Source: Myxococcales bacterium
GTDB lineage: Bacteria; Myxococcota; Kuafuiibacteriia; Kuafuiibacteriales; Kuafuiibacteriaceae
Direction: 5' to 3'
Length of the DNA stretch: 36,907 nt
Assembly (NCBI GenBank): GCA_019634385.1
Contig: JAHQVK010000244.1
Coordinates: 1 to 36,907, forward strand
The notes beneath the pieces are model-generated. The model was not told where the DNA came from. It saw nothing but the letters and a program-made list of their open reading frames with translations, and ran no database searches. The position numbers were made by a program, and so were the translations under genes. Each line of letters starts with the position of its first letter. Position 1 is the stretch's first letter. Shown piece after piece: positions 8,576-16,671 of this stretch.

Positions 8576-8689
8576 TACAGCAGAAATCACTCGGGCTGAA
8601 CCCCAGTTTCTGCTTCTCCGCGGAGCTATGCCCCGCTGCGCGATCCCTTGTTGATTCTTAGAGAATCAATTCAAGGGGTCTTTGCTGTA
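8576..8689 (-). repeat. Palindromic repeat family B, copy 2
   Basis: A 114-bp inverted copy: TACAGCAGAAATC on the left and GGGGTCTTTGCTGTA on the right, with a GATTC/GAATC hairpin on the right side and a degenerate CTCGGGCTGAACCCCAG hairpin on the left. Both ends are flanked by TTGA (TTGA-TACAG and GCTGTA-TTGA), which may be a 4-bp target duplication. It lies in the gap between two divergent genes, where their promoters would be. Confidence 0.85.
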
Positions 8690-8737
8690 TTGAGCACTGG
8701 CTATGGCGCTTCAGTTTGATACGCTTATGAATAGGCG

Positions 8738-9835
8738 GTGTTGTTGACCTTAGCCGATGGTCAAGGCTTGGCTATCACTATCATCTCTGTAAGTCCAATA
8801 CGTGTGAGGGTGAGTGCCCAACCGGCCTTTGCTAATCGTCACCTTAATCCCTATAATGCTCGTATTTATGAACACATGGAGGACTATGGAGTCAGTGTCT
8901 ATGAGTATCGAGTTCCTCCGCTTTGGGGATCGGGTCCGGATATTTTCCATGTTCACTGGCCTGAGGCTCCATTTAATCACCGATGGATAACCGCTCGGAT
9001 TGCCACTGAGAGTCTTCTCGCATCCATAAGGTGGATGAAATCGCGTGGGACAAAAGTCGTGTGGACGATCCACAATTTGTCTGCCCACGAGCGAAAGTAC
9101 CCGGGGTGTGAAGAGCGATTCTGGCAGCGTTTTATTCCTCAGCTGGATGGGGTTATTGCCTTGAGTGAAAGCTCACTGATGGCTGCTTGCTCTCTTCGAC
9201 CGGAGCTGTCGAACGTACCCCGGTTTGTTGTAGCTCACCCCCACTATCGAGGAGAATATGCAGATAGTGCCTCCAGGTCAGAAGCTCGAAGGCGTTTAGG
9301 GATAGATGCATCGAGCAAGGTACTGACTTTTTTTGGACAGATCAGAGACTACAAGAATGTTCCATCGCTGGTTGAAACAGTTAATAAAATGCCGAATGTG
9401 CAATTGCTGGTGGCGGGTCGGTCGCGGGATGCTCGGCTCAGTGCAGAGCTGGTGAGATTGGTGCAGTCGAACCCAAGCGTACGACTATACTTAAGGCACA
9501 TCCCATCAGATGAAGCACAGTGGTACCTACGTGCCGCTGATTTGGTGGTTCTGCCGTACCGGCAGATTCTGAACTCAGGTAGCGCTATTTTGGCTTTGTC
9601 CTTTGACCGTGCGGTATGGCTTCCTAGTGGCCCATTACCTCAAGAACTGGAAGGGGATGTTCCTGGAGGGTGGATACAGCACGGCGTGCTTCGACCAGAA
9701 GCCTTGTACGCCGCTTTGTCTGCGGTAACACGCTTGCCTGAAACGACCGATGGCCGGCATCTGAATCGTTTCTCACCGCGACGGGTCGCTGAAGAAACAG
9801 CTGGCGTCTATCACCGACTGCTCGATATTGGATAG
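8738..9835 (+). CDS. GT-B fold glycosyltransferase
   Basis: A protein of up to 365 residues. NPYNARIYEHMEDYGVSVYEY followed by DIFHVHWPEAP and KVVWTIHNLSAHE is typical of the N-terminal domain of a GT4-like family. The C-terminal domain starts at LTFFGQIRDYKNVPSL and continues LLVAGRSRDARL and YLRAADLVVLPYRQILNSGSAILALSF. The classical EX7E motif is modified (NSGSAILALSF), as in other members of this subgroup. GTG 8738 gives the longest frame; a GTG at 8804, just before the first predicted strand, is a reasonable alternative. It probably transfers a sugar to an envelope polysaccharide, together with the two glycosyltransferases that follow on the other strand. Confidence 0.8.
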   Translation: MLLTLADGQGLAITIISVSPIRVRVSAQPAFANRHLNPYNARIYEHMEDYGVSVYEYRVPPLWGSGPDIFHVHWPEAPFNHRWITARIATESLLASIRWMKSRGTKVVWTIHNLSAHERKYPGCEERFWQRFIPQLDGVIALSESSLMAACSLRPELSNVPRFVVAHPHYRGEYADSASRSEARRRLGIDASSKVLTFFGQIRDYKNVPSLVETVNKMPNVQLLVAGRSRDARLSAELVRLVQSNPSVRLYLRHIPSDEAQWYLRAADLVVLPYRQILNSGSAILALSFDRAVWLPSGPLPQELEGDVPGGWIQHGVLRPEALYAALSAVTRLPETTDGRHLNRFSPRRVAEETAGVYHRLLDIG

Positions 9836-10074
9836 ATTGATTTCAGGGCGTGTTTTCAAACCCCGGCCGCGGAGATGACGCCGTATCTCGCGTTTGTGAA
9901 CGGTCTGCCCCGGAGGGAGGGTACGGGATGTGCCGGGCGGAGGGGCCAGAAAGGCTGGCGAAGACACCGAGCCCTCACCCATGTGGGACACAAGTCAGAA
10001 CACGGTCCGGAGTTTGAACACACTTCCTAGGCTGCAACTCCCGGAGAAGCACTGTCGGCGGGGAGGAAGAGTGT
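9836..10074. other. Convergent intergenic gap with repeat D and a tandem duplication
   Basis: The 239-bp gap between two convergent glycosyltransferase genes contains AGGGCGTGTTTTCAAACCC at about 9846, repeat D copy 1 (9925-10012) and the first unit of a 48-bp-period tandem repeat (from 10032). I see no terminator with a T-run. Confidence 0.55.
9925..10012 (+). repeat. Repeat family D, copy 1
   Basis: 88 bp matching 32348-32435 at roughly 80 percent by eye, with no gaps. Shared words are GGCGAAG.CACCGAGCCCTCA, ACAAGTCAGAAC and GGTCCGGAG. In one frame both copies read through as DVPG.G.RK.GE.TEPS...DTSQN.VR, but the other frames were not compared by calculation. It could be a fragment of an old coding sequence or a structured non-coding element. 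Confidence 0.7.
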
Positions 10075-10118
10075 TTATGCCGCAACTTCCGGAGGAGCAC
10101 TGTCGGTCGGGGGGGAAG
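10032..10118. repeat. Two-unit tandem duplication, period 48 bp, at a gene 3' end
   Basis: Units start at 10032 (CTGCAACTCCCGGAGAAGCA) and 10080 (CCGCAACTTCCGGAGGAGCA), with about five mismatches over the first 39 bases. The second unit encodes the last residues (SPPTDSAPPEVAA region) of the glycosyltransferase on the minus strand; the first unit lies just beyond its stop codon at 10075-10077. Confidence 0.8.
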
Positions 10119-11568
10119 ATTCTAGCTCCGGTTGTTTGTACCAGGTGGGTTGTTTACGTCCGTGGCGGTTGAGAATCGTCGCTGGGCGAACGACACTGAT
10201 GGCGCCGACTAGGCTGTGAAGAGCTGTCCAGCGAGCGATAGGTAGAATCTGGTTCTTTAGGAGATTAGGTTCGATAGTTACCGTGTCCCGGTGGCGGCGA
10301 GCCTGCTTGAATGCACTGTAGTACATGCTGATGATCCGGTCTGGATCGGCTCGGTTCATGGCGCTCTGTTTGGCTGATTCCGCTAATTTTCTCCGGGCTT
10401 GAGGATTTTGCAAAAGGCCTACCACCGTTTGCCCAAATTCGTGGTTTTGCTTCGGAACGTTGGGACCGGGAGCAAGGAGATATCCATCCGATGATGTGCG
10501 GATTTGCTGGGCGACCCCGGCATTGTCGTCAAAGGCGACCACCGGGAGGCCACAGTACATGGCTTCACTGACGACCTGCCCGTAGGTTTCGGACATGGAA
10601 GCATACACGAAGACATCACCGTGAGCATACCATGTGCGCACGTCGCCTACCGAGAACTCGCCGGGCCAAAAACAGCGATCAGCAATACCCAGCTGCTGCG
10701 CTCGGGCCTTAAAAGAATCATGATCCGCACCATCACCGACGAGTGTGAGGGTTGCTTCCGGCACGTGAGGGGCAATGTTCCGCGCGAAAATATCCAAAAT
10801 ACGCGACAAACCCTTCTCCCTGACGTGACGGCAAAGGACCATGACCCGGTAACCCCGTTGAGTTCGAGGATCAAAGGGATCCGGCCCCATGCGGGACTGC
10901 ACAACGTTGGGATTGATGCTTCGGGGTATTACGTGGATGGGCACCTGAACACCTAGCTCCCTCCAGTAAGTCTCCAAGCCCTTCGACAGGACAATCAAAC
11001 CATCGCTGTTGTTATACGCTTTAACGCAGGCTCGCTCTGCTCGGGGAACGATGTAGTCCTTACATATTCGCTGGACTGTGGGGTTCAGCGATAGCCTTTC
11101 TGGAAGGAGAGTGTCGTAGATCGCCGAGATTAGTGTAGTATTAACGCAGATAAGGGGAACGTTTTGGGTGGCACGAAGCCAAATACCGGCGTCCATTAGT
11201 TCGGAACCGGTCTGACCGAGGATGAGGTCCAGTCCCTGATTCGCGAGAGCTTTGAGGCCATGATAGCTGGGCATGGGTAAAAAGAAGCCCGGCTGGGAGC
11301 GGATCGGGATCCCAGGGAATAACACGGTTCGCTCAGGGAGTTCCTCCGGGCGAGACGAAGGATCTCGAGGACCCACGAGGGTCACGTCATGCCCCCGCTT
11401 GGAGAACTCATTATGGAGGATCTGCGCAGCGAAGGAGGACCCGGCTGCGTAGGGGATTCTCACATAATCGTTGAGAATGCCGATGTGTTGAAACGCGTCG
11501 TGCGTGTTCTCTGAGCGAGAGAGAGCGTGGATTGGGCCTACTGAGCATCTCCGAAAATCGCTGTACAT
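10075..11568 (-). CDS. GT4-family glycosyltransferase
   Basis: A 497-residue GT-B enzyme. The N-terminal domain starts at IGILNDYVRIPYAAGSSFAAQ with a donor-side loop and LILGQTGSELMD. The C-terminal GT1/GT4 domain contains MVLCRHVREKGLSRILDIF, LVGDGADHDSF and the retaining-GT EX7E-type motif within SETYGQVVSEAMYCGLPVVAFD. Similar proteins transfer hexoses to diacylglycerol or polysaccharide; the overall look resembles the glucosyl-diacylglycerol / mannosyltransferase group, but the substrate cannot be assigned. ATG 11568 has GAGGG about 8 bases upstream. The C-terminal 60 residues are extra to the domain and end in a Ser/Pro-rich tail encoded by a tandem duplication. Confidence 0.85.
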   Translation of the reverse strand: MYSDFRRCSVGPIHALSRSENTHDAFQHIGILNDYVRIPYAAGSSFAAQILHNEFSKRGHDVTLVGPRDPSSRPEELPERTVLFPGIPIRSQPGFFLPMPSYHGLKALANQGLDLILGQTGSELMDAGIWLRATQNVPLICVNTTLISAIYDTLLPERLSLNPTVQRICKDYIVPRAERACVKAYNNSDGLIVLSKGLETYWRELGVQVPIHVIPRSINPNVVQSRMGPDPFDPRTQRGYRVMVLCRHVREKGLSRILDIFARNIAPHVPEATLTLVGDGADHDSFKARAQQLGIADRCFWPGEFSVGDVRTWYAHGDVFVYASMSETYGQVVSEAMYCGLPVVAFDDNAGVAQQIRTSSDGYLLAPGPNVPKQNHEFGQTVVGLLQNPQARRKLAESAKQSAMNRADPDRIISMYYSAFKQARRHRDTVTIEPNLLKNQILPIARWTALHSLVGAISVVRPATILNRHGRKQPTWYKQPELESSPPTDSAPPEVAA

Positions 11569-11876
11569 GGAATATTCCCTCGGGCGAGGCGGCAGTAGAG
11601 ACTGTCAACCTGGCTTCAGGCATCTGCGTGTCCAAGAACTACACCACTACTCAATCCTTAGGTTTTGGCTCGCGGTTGCGTCTGCTGAGGGGAAGGTATG
11701 GGTGAAAAACCACGACAACTGTTGCTCAAGTGAGACACCTACTGTGTCAGTATGGCTCAATGCTGCGACAACATTAGTCATGCGAGCTGAAGATTGCGTT
11801 ATGCATGCAATATTTGCGGTGAGTGTGGGTCAGTAAAATGCGACAAACGGCGCAATAGAGGCGCAATCAAGCAACA
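11569..11876. other. 308-bp gap between two glycosyltransferase genes
   Basis: No gene is evident: the 110-codon plus-strand frame starting at 11504 is antisense to the preceding gene at its start and shows no family features. There are small dyads (ATGCATGCAAT near 11802) and a repeated word GGCGCAAT near 11849 and 11860. It probably carries the promoter of the 11568 gene on the minus strand. It is one of the few sizeable gaps without an A-D element. Confidence 0.4.
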
Positions 11877-13040
11877 TCATAGTGTGCGCTGAGAGCAAAG
11901 ATCGCGGTAGTGGCCAAAGAGCTCGACGAAGTGCGTGTTCAGGGTTCGAATCTTCGGGGCGTGGTTACTGACCGCGTTTCGTACGGAAGGCAGACCTCGA
12001 GCCACGAGCTGGAGAATAGCGGCTGCACACGCCTCAGGATTTCCGGGGGGATAGGTTTCGGCGAATGCTGGTTGGGCTAGTTCTCCGGCCCCTCCCGCGT
12101 GGGGAACCACAATGGGAAGGCCAGCAGCGAGTGCTTCATTGACCACCAAGCCAAAGGTCTCGGCGGCTGAACCATGAACAAATATGTCGGCACTGCGCAT
12201 AGCCGTTGCTAAGGCTGGTCGGCTTTGGGTGTACCCAGCGATAGCTACCCGAGGACTGTGGGCGGCCTCTCGCTCTATGTGGGCCCGTATCGGACCATCG
12301 CCATAAATCACCAAACCAAAAGTCTCGGGGAGGTGCTGCATAGCTTGGATGAGCACTGGCAGGCGTTTTTCGGGGTGGTGACGAGAAACGGCAATAAGGA
12401 GGGTGCCCACTGCAGGGGGTATGTGCATCCGGTTCAACCAATGGGCCCGCAGCTGAGGTGATGGTTCCGCGTTGAAGAATGGAATTGGATCGATACCAAA
12501 GGGAACGGCCTCTACGTTCTGAAGCCCGAATTCGCTGAGCCGTTCGGCAAGCCAATGGCCAGCAACCACGGTGGTGTCAAAGCGGCGAGAGAGACGACGG
12601 AGGTAGCTCCACACTGGGGCCGCCAGGCGATCGAGTACTGGTCGGGATATGTGTCGGTCCAAGAGTGGGTGGGCGAGGGCTGCTACTGGGTCTTGGTGGA
12701 AGACGAAGCTGCGTACTGCCGAGCCACCCCAGCCGGAGGCGAACCAGGCTCCTCCGTAGGGGGAAGAGCCTTCAATCACGTCCGGTTTAAGCTCATCCAA
12801 AAGGGCTGATACTTTCGCTTGCGAACTGAACAGGTGGTATCGGGAATCTCCGGGCATCGCAGGACTTTGGATCCAAAATACCTGGCCGCCTTCGCGAACC
12901 TCTCGCAGATCCTTCTTCCCAGGGGCGATCACTAGCAATTCGTGGCCTTGCTCCGATCCTGCCCGCAATTTGGCGTTAATGTAGGTTTTGACGCCGCCTC
13001 CGGCGTCAGCATAGAATTCGGCAACGTCAACAATCCGCAT
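11877..13040 (-). CDS. GT4-family glycosyltransferase
   Basis: A 387-residue retaining GT-B enzyme starting MRIVDVAEFY with the donor-domain glycine loop DAGGGVKTYI. Other family marks are KPDVIEGSSPYGGAW, LLIAVSRHHPEKRLPVLIQAM (second Rossmann domain), LVIYGDGPIRAHIE and the EX7E motif in AAETFGLVVNEALAAGLPIVVP. The organisation is close to mannosyl- or glucosyltransferases acting on lipid-linked or polysaccharide acceptors. It reads in the same direction as the 10075-11568 gene but is separated by 308 bp, so the two may not share a transcript. Upstream lies repeat B copy 3. Confidence 0.88.
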   Translation of the reverse strand: MRIVDVAEFYADAGGGVKTYINAKLRAGSEQGHELLVIAPGKKDLREVREGGQVFWIQSPAMPGDSRYHLFSSQAKVSALLDELKPDVIEGSSPYGGAWFASGWGGSAVRSFVFHQDPVAALAHPLLDRHISRPVLDRLAAPVWSYLRRLSRRFDTTVVAGHWLAERLSEFGLQNVEAVPFGIDPIPFFNAEPSPQLRAHWLNRMHIPPAVGTLLIAVSRHHPEKRLPVLIQAMQHLPETFGLVIYGDGPIRAHIEREAAHSPRVAIAGYTQSRPALATAMRSADIFVHGSAAETFGLVVNEALAAGLPIVVPHAGGAGELAQPAFAETYPPGNPEACAAAILQLVARGLPSVRNAVSNHAPKIRTLNTHFVELFGHYRDLCSQRTL

Positions 13041-13088
13041 CGCCGTTCGATACCTTAATGCTTAGGTGTAGCTCGAGAAAGAAGATGA

Positions 13089-13298
13089 TACAGCAAAGAC
13101 CCCTTGAATTGCTTCAGTAAGAATCACCAAGTGGTCGCGCAGCGGGGCATAGCCCGGCGTAGCAGCAGGTTACCCCAGGAGAAACCGGTTGGGTTGAGCT
13201 CAGCCTCCTGCGGCTATACACGGCTTTGCCCTGCGGTGTGACTATCTGAAGAGCTTCTTTGTTACACGAAAGCCTCAATTCAAGTGGATCTCTGTTGT
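13089..13298 (+). repeat. Palindromic repeat family B, copy 3 (composite)
   Basis: Starts with an intact left end (TACAGCAAAGACCCCTTGAA) and runs through AAGTGGTCGCGCAGCGGGGC and GCCCGGCGTAGCAGCAGG, after which the normal right end is lost. About 100 bp later an inverted left end reappears at 13275-13298 (TCAATTCAAGTGGATCTCTG then TTGT). The result looks like two B fragments in opposite orientation around unrelated DNA. It fills most of the 291-bp gap between genes. Confidence 0.75.
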
Positions 13299-13331
13299 GA
13301 ATGGCAAAGCGGTTGTTGCTGGGGTGTGATG

Positions 13332-14228
13332 TTAGTTGCGGTTCATATATACCGCGGATGCAGTATATATAAGAACGGCGATCCAGATACAGGCGAAGGT
13401 CACAACGTGGTTTGTAGTAAAAGTTTCCCCAAAAAGAAAGACTGCGGATATGAGGTGAAGAGAGGGAGCTAGGTATTGGATCATGCCGATGGTTGAGTAT
13501 GGCAGCTGCCTAGCGCCTACGGAAAAGAGAAATAGAGGCACGGCAGTGACCAGTCCCGCGGATCCTAAAAGGAGAAGGTCGTTCGTATTTCCAGAGTGCA
13601 ACGTACCCCAAGGGGGATCAGCTAAGAAGATCAGATATCCCAGACAGAAGGGCATGCAGAAGGTTGTTTCGATAAATAGACCGGGGAGAGCGGGCATACT
13701 TGATCGCTTGCGGACTAACCCATACCCACTAAAACTTGCTGCCAGGACCATCGCCACCCAGGGCAAGGAGCCCAATGACCATATGAGGTATAGTACACCC
13801 GCGCCTGCAATACTTACTGCAAGTCCTTGAATAGGGGGTAGGCGTTCGTTGAGGAGAAGTCGACCAAGAAACACATTTAAGAGGGGGCTCGTATAATAGC
13901 CGAGGCTAATCTCTGTCACTCGTTCGTGGTCGACGGCCCAAAGAAATACAAACCAATTGGTAGTAATTAGGGCGGTACTAAGGGCCATGGTTATGGCTAT
14001 TCGCCAGTCTTTGAGGGATTGAATGGCCTTTAGTTGGAAGCCCGAAATTAGCAATGCGATGGCGGTAATGAGCATCGCAAACAAAATTCGGTATGATAAT
14101 AATTCGGAGCTGCTGAAGTTCTCACATAGTCTCCAAAATATTGGCGCGAAACCCCATATTGTGAACGCGCCGAGGGTGGCCACAAAACCCGAAGTGAGAT
14201 GCTGGGATTCCTTGGGCTCGCTGAACAT
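13332..14228 (-). CDS. rarD: RarD-type EamA/DMT-superfamily transporter
   Basis: A 298-residue protein with about ten hydrophobic helices arranged as two EamA halves, a drug/metabolite transporter architecture. The start GFVATLGAFTIWGFAPIFWRL and NWFVFLWAVDHERVTEISLGYYTSPLLNVFLGRLLL are hallmarks of the RarD group. RarD's substrate is not settled; the name comes from chloramphenicol sensitivity in E. coli relatives. It lies downstream of the arsenosugar genes on the same strand, separated by 239 bp that hold repeat C, so co-transcription is possible but not shown. Confidence 0.88.
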   Translation of the reverse strand: MFSEPKESQHLTSGFVATLGAFTIWGFAPIFWRLCENFSSSELLSYRILFAMLITAIALLISGFQLKAIQSLKDWRIAITMALSTALITTNWFVFLWAVDHERVTEISLGYYTSPLLNVFLGRLLLNERLPPIQGLAVSIAGAGVLYLIWSLGSLPWVAMVLAASFSGYGLVRKRSSMPALPGLFIETTFCMPFCLGYLIFLADPPWGTLHSGNTNDLLLLGSAGLVTAVPLFLFSVGARQLPYSTIGMIQYLAPSLHLISAVFLFGETFTTNHVVTFACIWIAVLIYTASAVYMNRN

Positions 14229-14319
14229 CGTCAGGCAGGACTACGATGGATGTATCCCTCTGAGGTAGCTCTTTGCTGAGTTCGGTAATTAGGGCGTGTC
14301 CGTAATGTTGGACGAGGTC

Positions 14320-14436
14320 TAGCAGCCGGTTGATTTAGCCCTGTGTGTAGCTATCGAGCCAGACTTTTCGTGGTCAGGACGTTTCACGGAAAGACCGGCC
14401 GATAGATGCGTGTAGGGCTAGATCAACCGGCTGCTA
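14320..14436 (+). repeat. Palindromic repeat family C, copy 2 (complete)
   Basis: A 117-bp near-complete palindrome. Terminal arms are TAGCAGCCGGTTGAT and ATCAACCGGCTGCTA, perfect over 15 bp. Inside them TAGCCCT pairs with AGGGCTA and AGCTATCG with CGATAGAT; the centre holds ACTTTTCGTGGTCAGGAC and TTTCACGGAAAGACC. The core resembles the inner arms of family A. This is the best-preserved C copy and the reference for the family. It lies between rarD and arsM. Confidence 0.88.
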
Positions 14437-14467
14437 AAGACCGGCTCTAGGCCGAATTAGCTGGCTG

Positions 14468-15526
14468 CTAACAGCATGGTTCGGTGGCCGAAGTTGAGGT
14501 GGTGGTGGACGAAGACTGTTGAGCAATGGTGTCTCCACAAGGAAACTCTCCGTAGTGAATACTCTTGTCTCCTACGAGGGTAAAGTGTGCACCGTATCTG
14601 GTATCAACGAGCATGGCCGCGGTGTTACCGCAGACTCGCTCCGGTCGTCCGAGCTCGAAGATGTGGTGGTCGTCGAGACGGAACTGTGAACCAACCTCGG
14701 GCATCAAAGATGTGTAGGTAACAATCTGCCCGTAGTCCTCACAGCGATCATCTAAAGCTTCCAATTTGAACAATCGCCAAGTGACCGAGGCAAAGCGTGC
14801 GGCACCAACTTTGGCTCGAATCTCGTGGCTGGTTATATCAACTGATGTTGAGGTCAGCTTGCGCGGATCCAAAAATCTGGTATTTCGGGCCAGAGAGAGA
14901 AAGTCACCTACGTATAGGGCACCACCTAGGCACTCTCCGAGTAGTACCTGGTCTTCCATCATCCATGGGGGTAGTCGTCGGTCGGAAAATATATCCGAAA
15001 ACAAAAATTCTCCGCCGGGTTTGAGTGCCCGAAAGACTTCCTTGAGAACAAGATCTTTGCGTGGACTGAGGTTCAGGACGCAGTTGGAGATAACGAGATC
15101 TACGGACTCGTCTTTGACTTCGCTGAGTTCTTCAATATATCCTTGATGGAAGGCAACATTGGGTTTTTTGTACCCAAATTGCTGCATGTGCCAATCTCTA
15201 GTACTTTGGGCGACCTTCAGTTGCTCCCGTGTCATGTCTATGCCGTGGACAAAACCCTCTTCTCCGACCAGTTGTGAGAATAGATACACATCTCGACCAG
15301 TACCGCAGCCGAGGTCGAGTACCGTCTTTCCTCGAACCGCTTCGGCGATCGGGAAACCACAGCCGTAGAATCGCTCAGTAACGTCAGTGTGAATTTTCTC
15401 TAAAGGCTCACGTAACCAGTTGGGAGGAGATTCAGCGGTGCAGCAGACGCTGGTTTTGAGATCTTGCGTGCTCTCAAGGATACTCCCGTAGTAGTCGCTA
15501 ATAGATATATGAGTATGGGTGTTCAT
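14468..15526 (-). CDS. arsM: Arsenite S-adenosylmethionine methyltransferase (arsenosugar type)
   Basis: About 352 residues. A Rossmann methyltransferase fold is evident from VLDLGCGTGRDVYLFSQLVG (SAM-binding), VHGIDMTREQL and DLVISNCVLNLSPRKDLVLKEVFRALKPGGEFLFSDIF. Arsenic-binding cysteines are expected at TSVCCTAESP near the N-terminus, at SNCVLNL and at LLGECLGGALYVGD, as in ArsM. It should methylate As(III), ultimately to dimethylarsenic for ArsS. ATG 15526 is preferred over the upstream frame start because AGGA sits about 7 bases before it. It follows arsS after a 15-bp gap. The C-terminus has a Ser/Thr-rich tail ending EPCC. Confidence 0.9.
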   Translation of the reverse strand: MNTHTHISISDYYGSILESTQDLKTSVCCTAESPPNWLREPLEKIHTDVTERFYGCGFPIAEAVRGKTVLDLGCGTGRDVYLFSQLVGEEGFVHGIDMTREQLKVAQSTRDWHMQQFGYKKPNVAFHQGYIEELSEVKDESVDLVISNCVLNLSPRKDLVLKEVFRALKPGGEFLFSDIFSDRRLPPWMMEDQVLLGECLGGALYVGDFLSLARNTRFLDPRKLTSTSVDITSHEIRAKVGAARFASVTWRLFKLEALDDRCEDYGQIVTYTSLMPEVGSQFRLDDHHIFELGRPERVCGNTAAMLVDTRYGAHFTLVGDKSIHYGEFPCGDTIAQQSSSTTTSTSATEPCC

Positions 15527-15541
15527 AGGTTTTCCTGACAT

Positions 15542-16654
15542 TCAAGCGGTTGACCCGCTGCATGAGCTCCCAGCCCCAGCGGTACAACCAAAGCAGTGGA
15601 CGGCAGTCTTTATTTGCTCTTGTCGGAAGCGGATAGGGTCAAAATCTCGGATATGCATACGGGAAGTTCCCCCGAAGGTGGTGATGTCTAACATCTGGTT
15701 GAAGTCGCAATCATAGACCCAGCCATCCCAACTAATACTGATTGTATTTCGGCACATAAGACCGGTGATCGTCTGAGGATTGAAGGCATTACTAAGGCGG
15801 GTTAGATATGCCTCCAGCTGTCCACCCTCTAGTAGCCATTCCAAAAACCGGCTGATCGGCATATTGTTAAGAGCAAATAGTCGGTCAAAATCAATGTCAT
15901 ACTTTCGTTTGAGCGCATGTTTCCATTCGTCCTCAACGTGGGATTGGTTGGGGGCTAAAAAGGCTCCTGCGGGGTTCGACATGAGGGTGAGACGCCTTTT
16001 GGGATCCCCGTGGCCGTAACCAGCGGCGTTCAGGCGACGGAGGGCTTCCAGCGATTTCTCAAAAGTACCGTCTCCCCGCTGGGCATCGGTGTTTCGGGCC
16101 GCGTAATGGGGGAGTGAACAAACCACTTCCACCTCGTGTTTGGCGAACCACTCCGGCAAGTCGGCCATTTTAGGGGTCAACAAGATGGTTAGGTTACATC
16201 GATCAATGACGTGCTTTCCTCTTCGCTTGGCTTCCTCAACGAGCTCTCGAAAAAGGGGGTGTAGTTCGGGTGCTCCGCCGGTTAGGTCCACGGTGTGGGC
16301 GGTCGTTTGGTCGATGGCGTGTAGGCAGGCGTCGATGACTTCTTTGCTCATCATCGCGTCGGTCCGATCGGGTCCGGCGTCAACATGGCAATGACGGCAA
16401 GTCATATTACAGAGTTTGCCGAGGTTGATCTGAAAGATCTCCAGCTCGCTCCGGGTCAATTTGGGCCATCCAGCCTCTTGAAGAGTGCCCAAAAAGCTAG
16501 GGTGAGTCCCATCCTTCAGTTGTACGCGGCCCAGTACATCCAATTGAGCCTCGGGGGGAGCAAGAGGGAGACGACGGGAAGTCAGGCTGTGTACGGCCCG
16601 AGGGCCAGCGGGGGCTCGAGGGGCGTTGGTCGTTGTAGGGGACAGGGTGGTCAT
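15542..16654 (-). CDS. arsS: Arsenosugar biosynthesis radical SAM protein ArsS
   Basis: About 370 residues. The radical SAM cluster motif CxxxCxxC is in INLGKLCNMTCRHCHVDAGP (about residue 90), followed by DLTGGAPELHPLF, the usual GGxPE element. The C-terminal region contains GLMCRNTISISWDGWVYDCDFNQML and CFGCTAGAGSSC, the auxiliary cysteines that mark ArsS rather than other radical SAM enzymes. The family is reported to join a 5'-deoxyadenosyl group to dimethylarsinous acid, giving the arsenosugar precursor. ATG 16654, with GGAGA about 7 bases upstream, is the likely start; the frame also allows a GTG at 16675. Confidence 0.92.
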   Translation of the reverse strand: MTTLSPTTTNAPRAPAGPRAVHSLTSRRLPLAPPEAQLDVLGRVQLKDGTHPSFLGTLQEAGWPKLTRSELEIFQINLGKLCNMTCRHCHVDAGPDRTDAMMSKEVIDACLHAIDQTTAHTVDLTGGAPELHPLFRELVEEAKRRGKHVIDRCNLTILLTPKMADLPEWFAKHEVEVVCSLPHYAARNTDAQRGDGTFEKSLEALRRLNAAGYGHGDPKRRLTLMSNPAGAFLAPNQSHVEDEWKHALKRKYDIDFDRLFALNNMPISRFLEWLLEGGQLEAYLTRLSNAFNPQTITGLMCRNTISISWDGWVYDCDFNQMLDITTFGGTSRMHIRDFDPIRFRQEQIKTAVHCFGCTAGAGSSCSGSTA

Positions 16655-16671
16655 CAGTTTTTCTCCGGGGC

